From NCBI GenBank assembly GCA_002441445.1, contig DJWC01000127.1, positions 1 to 38,297 on the forward strand: 38,297 bases of DNA, given 5' to 3'. The position numbers were made by a program, and so were the translations under genes. The notes beneath the pieces are model-generated. The model made no database searches, was not told where the DNA came from, and worked only from the letters and a program-made list of their open reading frames with translations. Of this stretch, positions 1 to 9,000 are shown piece after piece; the stretch's first letter is position 1, and each line of letters starts with the position of its first letter. The stretch comes from Pusillimonas sp. UBA6240 (GTDB taxonomy: Bacteria; Pseudomonadota; Gammaproteobacteria; Burkholderiales; Burkholderiaceae_B).

Positions 1-906
1 GCCGATGCCGTGGTCATGCAGGAAGACGGCAACGAAACGGACGGCGGCTTCGAGATCCAGCGTCCTCCGGTTCCGGGCCAGCATATCCGGCGGCGCGGCG
101 AAGACGTGCGCGAAAACGGCCAGCTGCTGGCCAAGGGCGTAGTGCTCGGACCCGCCCAGATCGCCTTGCTGGCCTCGCAGGGCTATGCGGAAGTCTCCGT
201 CTACCCGCGCCTGAAGGTGGGCATACTGACGACGGGCGACGAGCTCGTGCAGCCCGGCCAGCCGCGGCCCGCCGAGCATATCTACAATTCCAACGGCGCC
301 ATGATAGCGGCGCTGGCCCGCAATGTGGGCGCCGACGTCGTCCATGTGCTGCATGCGCTGGACACCTCCGAGTCGCTGCACGATGCATTCGGCCGGTTGC
401 TGCAGGACTGCGACCTGGTGCTGACCGTAGGCGGCGTATCGGTGGGCGAAAAGGATTTGGTCAAGCCGGCCATCGAAGAGCTGGGCGGCGCCATGGATTT
501 ATGGCGCGTCCGCATGAAGCCCGGCAAACCGGTCGCCCTGGCCAATGCGGGCGGCAAACCCATAGTCTGCCTGCCCGGCAATCCCGTTTCGGCCTTCGCC
601 GTCTTCACTTTGCTGGTCACGCCGCTGATGCGCTCCATGCAGGGGCGCGCCGTGATCATGCCGCCCGTGCAGTATGGCCGCCTGGCTGCACAGCGGCCCT
701 TCCACGATACGCGCGAGGAATTCCTGCGTGTCCGGGCCGAGTACGAAGCGCAGGGCTTGCCGCGCCTGCTGCCTTATCCCCAACAGGGCTCCGGCATCAT
801 CAGTTCTTTGCCCTGGGCGACCGGGCTGGCGCGCATCCCGGCCAATACCGCCGCCGAAGACGGGACGGTCGTCGGCTACTACGATTTGCAGTACTGGCTG
901 GCCTGA
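1..906 (+). CDS. moeA: Molybdopterin molybdenumtransferase MoeA (5' end outside the window)
   Basis: MoeA inserts molybdate into adenylylated molybdopterin, the last step of molybdenum cofactor synthesis in the cytoplasm. The reading frame is open from base 1, so the gene begins upstream; 301 residues are visible of a family length of about 400. Visible hallmarks are KVGILTTGDELV near residue 75, the molybdopterin-binding stretch TVGGVSVGEKD near residue 143, RMKPGKPVALA and CLPGNPVSAFAVF. A MoeA C-terminal domain IV follows. The gene converges on mobA, and the two stop-codon ends overlap by 28 bp. It belongs to the cofactor set serving the formate dehydrogenase encoded further right. The family call is secure. 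Confidence 0.95.
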   Translation, partial: ADAVVMQEDGNETDGGFEIQRPPVPGQHIRRRGEDVRENGQLLAKGVVLGPAQIALLASQGYAEVSVYPRLKVGILTTGDELVQPGQPRPAEHIYNSNGAMIAALARNVGADVVHVLHALDTSESLHDAFGRLLQDCDLVLTVGGVSVGEKDLVKPAIEELGGAMDLWRVRMKPGKPVALANAGGKPIVCLPGNPVSAFAVFTLLVTPLMRSMQGRAVIMPPVQYGRLAAQRPFHDTREEFLRVRAEYEAQGLPRLLPYPQQGSGIISSLPWATGLARIPANTAAEDGTVVGYYDLQYWLA

Positions 907-1601
907 ACCAGATCTTCCGGGGTGTTGACATTGAAGAAGGCCTGATCGCCGCCGCCGAAGACCACGGCGGCGGCTCCGATGCGTTGATGCCACCGCTGCA
1001 CCTTCCTGTCTCCGCCCAATAGATATTGCCGCAGGCCGCCGGCAAGGCTGGCATGCGCCAGCATGCACAGGGGATGCACCTTGCGCTCATCCCCGGCGCC
1101 GCGCGTACAGGCATAGGCGGCCAAGGCGCCGGCGCTCTCGACAGTCTCAGCCAGGCGCGCGCCCAGATCGGCCGGCACGGCGCAGACATCCACGGGCATG
1201 ACCAGCAGCCAGGGCGTCGCCATGGCGCGCAGCGCGGCTTCGATGCCGGCCAGCGGGCCCAGGTCCGCACCCAGCGCGGGGTCATCGGCAATGACCCGGC
1301 CATAGCGCGCATAACGATCCTGGCAGCGATTGGCGCTGACCAGCACCCGCTCCACCTGCGGAGCCAGGAATCGCCAAGCATGGTAGGCCAGGGTATGGCC
1401 GTTCAGCAGCAGCAGGCCTTTGTCCACCACGCCTTTGCCGGCAGGGATCCCGGACGGCGCGCCCCGCGCATGCCGCCCATCGTGGACATGGCCTGCATCT
1501 GCCGGCACGTCCGCCGCTTGCGCGCGCGCCGGCCCCTGCATGCGGCTGCTGCGGCCGCCGGCCAGTATCAGCCCGGTAAGCGAAGCGCGCTCGATCGCCA
1601 T
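879..1601 (-). CDS. mobA: Molybdenum cofactor guanylyltransferase MobA with an internal insertion
   Basis: MobA transfers GMP from GTP to Mo-molybdopterin to give the guanine dinucleotide cofactor used by DMSO-reductase-family enzymes such as formate dehydrogenase. The start is the ATG at 1601, overlapping the moaA stop by one base (TGATG), giving 240 residues. The N-terminal nucleotide-binding signature LILAGGRSSRM (residues 11-21) is normally followed at once by a G-x-DKG motif. Here about 36 low-complexity residues (roughly 22-57) come before VVDKGLLLLNG. Later motifs ADDPALGADLGPLAGIEAAL, the VMPVDVC metal-site region and FFNVNTPEDL near the C-terminus are intact. MobA is usually about 195-210 residues, so the extra length matches the insertion. 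The gene is the last of the regulator-moaA-mobA operon. Confidence 0.92.
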   Translation of the reverse strand: MAIERASLTGLILAGGRSSRMQGPARAQAADVPADAGHVHDGRHARGAPSGIPAGKGVVDKGLLLLNGHTLAYHAWRFLAPQVERVLVSANRCQDRYARYGRVIADDPALGADLGPLAGIEAALRAMATPWLLVMPVDVCAVPADLGARLAETVESAGALAAYACTRGAGDERKVHPLCMLAHASLAGGLRQYLLGGDRKVQRWHQRIGAAAVVFGGGDQAFFNVNTPEDLVQASQYCKS

Positions 1602-2650
1602 CACCCGCCGATATAGCTCATTTCGATTTTCTTTTTCGCGGCAAAGGTTTCGCGGCCCCGCTGCTCGGAGTAATGGTCGCTGCGCCCCGCCCATATGCCG
1701 GCCATGCGCGCGCCGATTTCATCGTCGCTGGCGCCTCCCCGCAAGGCCGCGCGCAAATCGTAGCCTTGAGTGGCGAACAGGCAGAGGAACAGCTTGCCCT
1801 CCGGCGACAGCCTTGCGCGCGTGCAATCGCCGCAGAAAGGCTGGGAAACGCTGGTGATCAGGCCGATTTCCCCCGCCCCGTCGGCGTAGCGCCAACGCGA
1901 CGCGACTTCACCCCGATACGCGGCCTCGGCGGGTTCCAGGGGATAATGGGCCCCGATGCGTTCCAGTATCTGCGCGCCGGTCATCACTTCGGCCATGTTC
2001 CAGCCATTGGTGCTGCCCACGTCCATGAACTCGATGAAACGCAAAATGTGGCCGGAATGGCGGAAGTGTTCCGCCATGGGCAGGATCTGGCTGTCGTTCA
2101 AACCCTTGCGCACCACCATGTTGACCTTCACCGGCGCGAGGCCCGCCTGCGCCGCCGCCTCGATACCCTGCAAGACCGTCCGGACGCTTACCCGGCTGTC
2201 GCTCATGCGCTCGAACATGCGGTCGTCCAGGGCGTCCAGGCTGACGGTGACCCGGTTGAGCCCGGCATCCTTCAGGGCCCGCGCCTTCTTCGCCAGAAGG
2301 GTGCCGTTGGTGGTGAGGGTGAGCTCCAGCGGCTTGCCCTCGGGCGTACAGAGGCCGGCCAGCATGGCCACCAGTTTTTCTAAGTCTTTGCGCAATAAAG
2401 GCTCGCCGCCCGTAAGCCGCAGCTTGCGCACGCCCAGTTTGGCGGCGATGCCGGCGACCCGCGTGATTTCCTCGAAGCTGAGCAGCGCCGCATGCGGCAT
2501 GAACGGGTGATTGGCATCGAAGATCTCGCGCGGCATGCAATATGTGCAGCGGAAATTGCAGCGATCCGTGACCGAAATGCGCAAGTCCCGCAAGGGCCTG
2601 CGGCGGGTATCGAGCACGGGCGCGCTCGTATGGAAAATCACTTTGCTCAT
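1601..2650 (-). CDS. moaA: GTP 3',8-cyclase MoaA (radical SAM)
   Basis: MoaA rearranges GTP to 3',8-cyclo-7,8-dihydro-GTP, the first step of molybdopterin synthesis, using two [4Fe-4S] clusters and S-adenosylmethionine. The 349-residue length is typical. The radical-SAM cluster motif C31-x3-C35-x2-C38 sits in TDRCNFRCTYCMP; TGGEPLLRKDL is the SAM-binding GGEP region. The second cluster motif is in FCGDCTRARLSPEGKLFLCLF, and the protein ends in the conserved Gly-Gly tail (MSYIGG). The start ATG at 2650 overlaps the upstream regulator's stop by 4 nt (ATGA) and the stop overlaps mobA, so the three genes are very probably translationally coupled. Confidence 0.97.
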   Translation of the reverse strand: MSKVIFHTSAPVLDTRRRPLRDLRISVTDRCNFRCTYCMPREIFDANHPFMPHAALLSFEEITRVAGIAAKLGVRKLRLTGGEPLLRKDLEKLVAMLAGLCTPEGKPLELTLTTNGTLLAKKARALKDAGLNRVTVSLDALDDRMFERMSDSRVSVRTVLQGIEAAAQAGLAPVKVNMVVRKGLNDSQILPMAEHFRHSGHILRFIEFMDVGSTNGWNMAEVMTGAQILERIGAHYPLEPAEAAYRGEVASRWRYADGAGEIGLITSVSQPFCGDCTRARLSPEGKLFLCLFATQGYDLRAALRGGASDDEIGARMAGIWAGRSDHYSEQRGRETFAAKKKIEMSYIGG

Positions 2651-3786
2651 GATTGAATCATATACCCCTTGCGCGAATTAAGGAGCATATCGGCGAGCTC
2701 GTCGCCGAAGGCTTCCGAAAGTGTCTGGACCTGGCCCAGGCAAGCAGCATCGTAACCCACCAATTGGGAAACATAGGATTGATAGGCGGGGCCGTTCATC
2801 AGGTCCAGCAAGCGGCGCATCTGCGGCGCTTCCATGCTGTCGCGGTGGGCCGCAAAGAAGTACCTTTCCTGCACCAGGGGAATGAAAGACAGGCCGCAGC
2901 GCCATGCGGCCGTCTCCACGCCCATGCCCACATCGGCCATGCCGCTGCCTATGTGCGCGGCGATCGCCATGTGGGTGAATTCGCTGTTGTCGTAGCCCTG
3001 CACCTGCGCCGTGTCGATATTCAGGCGCTTGAGCATGAATTCGACCAGATAGCGGGTGCTGGAGCCGATCTGGCGGTTTACGAAGCGCACGTCGGGCTTG
3101 ACCAGGTCCGCGATGGAGGCGATGCGCTTGGGGTTTCCGGGCTTGACGAACAGCCCGGTGTTGCGCACGGCCAGGTGGATCAGGATGTGCTTGTCCGGGT
3201 CCAGCCATTCCGCATAGTGCTCGAGCAGCGGCCGGGCATATTCGCCCACCGGCACCTGGAATCCGGCCAGGTCGCATTCGCCGCGGTCCAGCGAAGCCAG
3301 CGCTTCGATGGCGGTGCGGTAGCGCAATTCCAGCGGCGACATGTCCATGCCGTTGGCCAATTGCAGCAAGCCTTCCACTGCGAACCCGTGGCTGGCGTGC
3401 AGACGCAGGCGCTGCTGGCTCTGCGGATACAGGCGCTCGAGCTCTTCCTGCAGTTCCGAGGCCATGCTTTCGAGCGTGGGAGTCAGGCGCGCATCCAGGC
3501 GCCGCTTGGCCCAGATCAGGTGCTGGCCGAAATTGGTCAGCTTGGTGCCCTGGCGGCGCGACGTTTCGATCAAGGACGTTTCGAATTCCTGCTCGGCCTT
3601 GCGCAAAATGCCCCAGGCGTGCCGGTACGACATGCCGCAAGCCTTGCAGGCGCCGGCGATATGCCCGGTCGCGTCCACGGCGGCCAGCAGGCGCAGCACT
3701 TCGCTCAGGGGCACTTCGCCGCCCGCCGCTTTTTCCAGCACCCACTCCGAGCTGAGGCGCGCCTTGAATTTATATGACATGACCAT
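2647..3786 (-). CDS. ModE-like HTH / periplasmic-binding-like regulator of the molybdenum-formate region
   Basis: This is a cytoplasmic DNA-binding regulator of about 379 residues. The N-terminal part (EVLRLLAAVDATGHIAGACKACGMSYRHAWGILRKAEQEF) is a ModE/LysR-type winged helix. The C-terminal two thirds resemble the PBP-like ligand-binding domain found fused to ModE-type HTH domains (Pfam PBP_like), with LHASHGFAVEGLL, the DLAGFQVPVGEY region and VDVGMGVETAAW-like segments. The start is uncertain: ATGs at 3786 and 3780 are both possible, and neither has a well-spaced Shine-Dalgarno sequence. It heads the moaA-mobA operon and is divergent from fdsG, so control of one or both operons in response to molybdate, formate or a related ligand is a reasonable inference. 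The ligand cannot be read from sequence. Confidence 0.85.
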   Translation of the reverse strand: MVMSYKFKARLSSEWVLEKAAGGEVPLSEVLRLLAAVDATGHIAGACKACGMSYRHAWGILRKAEQEFETSLIETSRRQGTKLTNFGQHLIWAKRRLDARLTPTLESMASELQEELERLYPQSQQRLRLHASHGFAVEGLLQLANGMDMSPLELRYRTAIEALASLDRGECDLAGFQVPVGEYARPLLEHYAEWLDPDKHILIHLAVRNTGLFVKPGNPKRIASIADLVKPDVRFVNRQIGSSTRYLVEFMLKRLNIDTAQVQGYDNSEFTHMAIAAHIGSGMADVGMGVETAAWRCGLSFIPLVQERYFFAAHRDSMEAPQMRRLLDLMNGPAYQSYVSQLVGYDAACLGQVQTLSEAFGDELADMLLNSRKGYMIQS

Positions 3787-3923
3787 CTTGCGTCGTTCAG
3801 CTCCGGCCGGCGGGCCGGGCTCGTGCACCGATTCCCATACGAGCGGCTGCCTTATATGTCCAATTTTTCCTATTGATGGAATGAGTTATAGGCGGTAGAT
3901 TAACCCAAATTCCCATAAATATA

Positions 3924-3943
3924 TATGTGCAGGCCTGCATATA
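3924..3943. promoter_or_regulatory. Palindromic candidate operator between the regulator and fdsG
   Basis: A perfect 12-bp palindrome TGCAGGCCTGCA (3928-3939) is extended by TATG/TATA flanks to a 20-bp imperfect palindrome inside an AT-rich stretch. It lies 45 bp before the fdsG start and about 138 bp from the start of the divergent regulator. AT-rich outer arms around a GC core resemble the layout of ModE boxes (TATAT-type arms), but the match to a ModE consensus is only partial. The likeliest binder is the adjacent ModE-like regulator; that is inference. Confidence 0.5.
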
Positions 3944-3987
3944 GAACACGCCCAGGCAAGCCTTACCGCACTCGCAAGGATAGCGTC

Positions 3988-4488
3988 ATGCACACGCCCC
4001 CAGACACCACCGGGCCCTGTCCCGCCGACGAAACCATACAGCAGGCCGCCGAGCGCGCGTTGCTGCGCCACCAGGGGCAAAAAGGCAATCTGCTGCCCGT
4101 GCTCCATGCCATACAGGACGACCTGGGCCATATACCCGACGACGCCGTGCGCATCGTCGCGCAGGCCTTGCAGCTATCCCGCGCGGAAGTGCACGGCGTC
4201 GTCAGCTTCTACGCGCACTTTCGCAGCAAGCCGGCGGGCGCCACCGTGCTGGAAGTCTGCCGCGCCGAGTCCTGTCAAGCCATGGGCGGCGACGCCCTGG
4301 CCGAACATGCCAAGCGGCGCCTGGCTTGCGACTTCCACGCCACCACCGCCGACGGCTCCGTCACCCTGGAACCGGTCTATTGCCTGGGCCTGTGCGCGCA
4401 ATCGCCCGCGGTCATGGTCAATGGCCAGCCCCATGCCCGCATGACGCCGGAAAAGCTGGACCGCCTGCTGCAGTCGCAAGGGGTATAG
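3988..4488 (+). CDS. fdsG: NAD-linked formate dehydrogenase gamma subunit FdsG (NuoE-like)
   Basis: FdsG is the NuoE/24-kDa-type [2Fe-2S] subunit of the soluble, molybdenum-containing, NAD+-dependent formate dehydrogenase. The protein has 166 residues from the ATG at 3988, which has AAGGA 7 nt upstream. The four cluster-binding cysteines are in VCRAESCQAMG and YCLGLCAQSP, spaced as in NuoE. The N-terminal helical part contains LLPVLHAIQDDLGHIPDDAVRIVAQAL. It starts the fdsGBA-fdhD-fdsD operon and ends 2 nt before fdsB. A longer in-frame start at 3925 is less likely because it would run through the palindromic regulatory site. Confidence 0.95.
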   Translation: MHTPPDTTGPCPADETIQQAAERALLRHQGQKGNLLPVLHAIQDDLGHIPDDAVRIVAQALQLSRAEVHGVVSFYAHFRSKPAGATVLEVCRAESCQAMGGDALAEHAKRRLACDFHATTADGSVTLEPVYCLGLCAQSPAVMVNGQPHARMTPEKLDRLLQSQGV

Positions 4489-4490
4489 CC

Positions 4491-6068
4491 ATGGCCAGGA
4501 TATTCGTGCCCAAAGACACCGCCGCCATTGCGGTAGGCGCCGACGCGGTCGCACAGGCCATCGCCAACGAGGCGCAGGCGCGCGGCGCGGACGTGCAGCT
4601 CGTACGCAACGGTTCGCGCGGATTGCTGTGGCTGGAAACGCTGGTGGAAGTCGAAACGCCCGCCGGCCGCATTGCCTACGGGCCGGTGGAAGCGGCCGAC
4701 GTCCCGGGCCTGTTCGATGCGGGCTGGCTGTCCGGCGCGTCCCACGCGCTGTGCCACGGTCCCACTGAAGACATTCCCTATCTGAAAAACCAGGAACGGC
4801 TCACCTTCGCCCGGGTCGGCGTCATCGATCCCTTGTCGCTGGACGACTATGCCATGCACGGCGGCTTCCAGGGCCTGCGCAAAGCGCTTTCCATGGAACC
4901 CTCCGCCATCGTCGACGAAGTCGTCGAATCCGGCCTGCGCGGCCGCGGCGGCGCCGCCTTCCCGACCGGCATCAAATGGAAAACCGTGCTGTCCACGGGC
5001 GATGTGCAGAAATACATCGTATGCAATGCGGACGAAGGCGACTCAGGCACTTTTTCCGACCGCATGCTGATGGAGGGCGACCCCTATGCCCTGATCGAAG
5101 GCATGGCGATCGCCGGCCTGGCGGTGGGCGCAAATTATGGGTATATCTATGTCCGGTCGGAATATCCCTTTGCCATCGCCGCCCTGGAAGCCGCCATCGG
5201 CCTTGCGCGCCGGGCCGGCTGGCTGGGCGCCGACATCCAGGGCAGCGGCCGCGGCTTCGACCTGGAAGTGCGCCGCGCCGCCGGCGCATACATCTGCGGG
5301 GAAGAAACCTCTTTGCTGGAAAGCCTGGAAGGCAAGCGCGCCCTGGTCCGCGCCAAGCCGCCGCTGCCGGCCATCCAGGGCCTGTTCGGCCGGCCCACCG
5401 TCATCAACAACGTAATCTCGCTGGCCAGCGTCCCCATCATCCTGTCCAAGGGCGCGGCCTACTACCGGGACTATGGCATGGGCCGTTCGCGCGGCACCCT
5501 GCCCTTCCAATTGGCCGGCAACCTCAAACACGGCGGGCTGGTGGAAAAGGCCTTCGGGCTGAGCTTGCGCGAACTGCTTTACGATTTCGGCGGCGGCAGC
5601 GCCAGCGGCCGGCCGCTGCGCGCGGTGCAGGTCGGCGGGCCGCTGGGCGCCTACCTGCCGGAATCGCAATGGGATGTCCCCCTGGACTATGAAGCCTATA
5701 TCGGCATTTCGGCCATGCTCGGCCACGGCGGGCTCGTCGCCTTCGATGACACGGTCGACATGGCCAAAATGGCAAGCTATGCCATGGAATTCTGCGCCAT
5801 CGAATCCTGTGGCAAATGCACGCCCTGCCGGATAGGCGCGGTACGCGGCGTCGAGGTCATAGAAAAGATACGCCGCAACCAGGCGCGCGAGCAGCAAGTG
5901 GAACTGCTGCGCGACCTTTGCGATACCATGCTGTCCGGCTCGCTGTGCGCGCTGGGCGGCATGACGCCCTACCCTGTGCTGTCCGCGCTGGATCACTTCC
6001 CGGAAGACTTCGGTCTGGAGTCCGCCAACGCTGGACAAAACGCCGCCGCCAACGCGCCCATCGCCTAA
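4491..6068 (+). CDS. fdsB: NAD-linked formate dehydrogenase beta subunit FdsB (NuoF-like)
   Basis: FdsB is the flavoprotein that passes electrons from the iron-sulfur chain to NAD+ through FMN. The 525 residues begin at the ATG at 4491, two bases after the fdsG stop. An N-terminal thioredoxin-like region of about 100 residues precedes the NuoF core. The FMN/NADH-binding glycine-rich motif GLRGRGGAAFPTGIKWK, NADEGDSGTFSDR and GAYICGEETSLLESLEG are all present. The [4Fe-4S] ligands lie in ESCGKCTPCRIG with the fourth Cys in SGSLCALGG. The short C-terminal tail is Ala/Asn-rich. Gene order and family identity fit the Ralstonia/Cupriavidus fds operon. Confidence 0.96.
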   Translation: MARIFVPKDTAAIAVGADAVAQAIANEAQARGADVQLVRNGSRGLLWLETLVEVETPAGRIAYGPVEAADVPGLFDAGWLSGASHALCHGPTEDIPYLKNQERLTFARVGVIDPLSLDDYAMHGGFQGLRKALSMEPSAIVDEVVESGLRGRGGAAFPTGIKWKTVLSTGDVQKYIVCNADEGDSGTFSDRMLMEGDPYALIEGMAIAGLAVGANYGYIYVRSEYPFAIAALEAAIGLARRAGWLGADIQGSGRGFDLEVRRAAGAYICGEETSLLESLEGKRALVRAKPPLPAIQGLFGRPTVINNVISLASVPIILSKGAAYYRDYGMGRSRGTLPFQLAGNLKHGGLVEKAFGLSLRELLYDFGGGSASGRPLRAVQVGGPLGAYLPESQWDVPLDYEAYIGISAMLGHGGLVAFDDTVDMAKMASYAMEFCAIESCGKCTPCRIGAVRGVEVIEKIRRNQAREQQVELLRDLCDTMLSGSLCALGGMTPYPVLSALDHFPEDFGLESANAGQNAAANAPIA

Positions 6069-6079
6069 GGAAGATCATC

Positions 6080-9000
6080 ATGCTGGAAACCATCATCAAG
6101 CGCGAACGAGATTTCGGCACGCCCCCGTCGGACAGCACCGAACTGGTCCGCGTCACCATAGACGGCACGGAAATCGACGTCCCCGCCGGTAGCTCCGTCA
6201 TGCGCGCCGCCGCGGAAGCCGGCATCAACATCCCCAAGCTGTGCGCCACGGACAGCCTCGAAGCTTTCGGCTCCTGCCGGCTGTGCCTGGTGCAGATCGA
6301 AGGCCGGCGCGGCTATCCCGCTTCCTGCACCACGCCCGTGGAAGCCGGCATGGTGGTCTGGACGGAAACCCCCAAGCTGCATGAATTGCGCCGCAACGTC
6401 ATGGAGCTTTATATCTCGGACCACCCGCTGGACTGCCTGACCTGCCCGGCCAATGGCGATTGCGAGCTGCAGGACATGGCCGGCGTGGTCGGCCTGCGCA
6501 ATGTGCGCTATGGCTTCGACGGCGCCAACCATCTCGCCGATCAGACGGACGACTCCAATCCTTATTTTTCCTATGATCCTTCCAAATGCATCGTCTGCAG
6601 CCGCTGCGTGCGCGCCTGCGACGAAGTGCAGGGCACTTTCGCGCTGACCATCACCGGGCGCGGCTTCGATTCGCGCATCACCGCCGGCCAGAACGACAGC
6701 TTCCTGGAAAGCGACTGCGTATCCTGCGGCGCCTGCGTGCAGGCCTGTCCGACCTCCACCCTGATGGAAAAAACCGTCATCGAGCAGGGCCAGGCCGAAC
6801 ATTCGGTGATTACCACCTGCGCCTATTGCGGCGTGGGCTGCGCCTTCAAGGCCGAAATGAAAGGCCAGCAGGTGGTGCGCATGGTGCCCTGGAAGGACGG
6901 CAAGGCCAACCGCGGCCACTCCTGCGTGAAGGGCCGCTTCGCCTGGGGCTATGCCACCCACGAAGACCGCATCCTGAAGCCCATGATACGCGGCGATATT
7001 TCAGAACCCTGGCGCGAAGTGAGCTGGGAAGAAGCCATTGCCTATGCCGCGTCCGAGATCAAGCGCATACAGGCCAAGTATGGCCGCGACTCGGTGGGCG
7101 GCATCACCTCGTCGCGCTGCACCAACGAGGAAACCTATCTGGTGCAGAAGCTCGTACGTGCCGCCTTCGGCACCAATAATGTCGATACCTGCGCCCGAGT
7201 CTGCCATTCGCCCACCGGCTACGGCCTGAAAACCACGCTGGGCGAGTCGGCCGGCACGCAGACCTTCGATTCCGTCATGCATACGGACGTGGTCATCGTC
7301 ATGGGCGCCAACCCCAGCGCCGCCCATCCCGTGTTCGCCTCGCGCCTGAAACGCCGCCTGCGCCAGGGCGCCAAGCTCATCGTCATCGACCCGCGCCAGA
7401 TTGAACTCGTCGAGTCGCCGCACATCAAGGCGGATTACCATCTGCCCGTCAGGCCCGGCACCAACACCGCGCTATTGACCGCCATGGCGCATGTCATCGC
7501 CACCGAAGGGCTGATCGATGAAGCCTTCGTCGCCGAACGCTGCGAAACCGCCGCCTTCGAGCAATGGCGCGACTTCGTTTCCCGACCGGAAAATTCCCCC
7601 GAAGCCACCGAAAGCGAAACCGGCGTGCCCGCCGGGCAGGTGCGCGGCGCGGCGCGTCTGTTCGCCACGCAAGGCAATGGCTCCATCTATTATGGCCTGG
7701 GAGTGACCGAGCACAGCCAGGGCTCCACCACGGTCATGGCCATCGCCAACCTGGCCATGGCCACCGGCAACCTGGGGCGCGAAGGCGTGGGCGTGAACCC
7801 GCTGCGCGGCCAGAACAATGTGCAGGGCTCCTGCGACATGGGGTCCTTCCCGCACGAATTGCCCGGCTACCGCCACATTTCCGACGACACGGTGCGCACC
7901 CAGTTCGAGCAGGCCTGGGGGGTAGAGCTGCAGCCCGAGCCCGGCCTGCGCATTCCGAATATGTTCGACGCCGCCCTCAGCGGTTCCTTCAAGGGCCTGT
8001 ACTGCCAGGGCGAGGACATCGTGCAGTCGGATCCCAACACGCAGCATGTGGCCAAAGCGCTGATGTCCATGGAATGCATCATCGTGCAGGACATCTTCCT
8101 CAACGAAACCGCCAAGTACGCCCACGTCTTCCTGCCGGGGTCGTCCTTCCTGGAAAAAGATGGCACTTTCACCAACGCCGAGCGCCGCATATCCAGGGTG
8201 CGTCAGGTCATGGCCCCCCTGGCCGGCAAGGCCGATTGGCAAGCGACCTGCGACCTGTCCAATGCCCTGGGCTACCCCATGCACTACCGGCACCCCAGCG
8301 AGATCATGGACGAAATCGCCCGCCTGACGCCAACCTTCGCCGGCGTGTCCTTCAAGAAAATCGACGAGCTGGGCGGCAGCGTGCAGTGGCCCTGCAATGA
8401 ACGGGCGCCCGACGGCACGCCCATCATGCACGTGGACGAATTCGTACGCGGCAAAGGCCGGTTCATGATCACCCAATACGTGCCCAGCGACGAACGCAGC
8501 ACCCGCAAGTACCCGCTGCTGCTGACGACCGGCCGCATTCTTTCGCAGTACAACGTCGGCGCCCAGACGCGGCGCACGCCGAATCTGCTCTGGCACGACG
8601 AGGATCTGCTGGAAATCCATCCGCAAGACGCCGAGGACCGCGGTATACGCCAGGGCGATATGGTCGCGCTGCAAAGCCGCTCGGGCGAAACCGTGCTGCG
8701 CGCCGATGTCACCGAAAGAGTGCAGCCGGGCGTGGTGTACACCACTTTCCACTTCCCGGAATCGGGCGCCAATGTGGTGACCACCGACGCCACGGACTGG
8801 GCCACCGACTGCCCGGAATACAAGGTGACGGCGGTGCAGGCCCGGCGGGTCACCGAGCCCTCGCCATGGCAGGCCAAGTGGTCGCGCTTCAGCGATATGC
8901 AGCTTTCTTTGCTGGCGGCGCGCGAACGCGGTGACGCCGGCCTGGCAGCCAAGCCCGCGGGCCAGACGGATCCGGGCTCTCGGAAAGCCGCTCCCGTGCC

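Noticed and set aside
2653..3777. Plus-strand open frame of 374 codons
   Set aside because: It is antisense to the ModE-like regulator, with His/Gln/Ala-rich shadow composition and no recognisable motif.
3925..3987. N-terminal extension of FdsG from the ATG at 3925
   Set aside because: The extension would lie across the palindromic regulatory site; the ATG at 3988 has AAGGA at good spacing.
7202..7204. Selenocysteine at the formate dehydrogenase active site
   Set aside because: The codon is TGC (Cys375), not TGA, so this is the Cys-type enzyme.
7472..8752. Minus-strand open frame of 426 codons
   Set aside because: It runs antisense to fdsA, whose motifs are continuous across the whole stretch.
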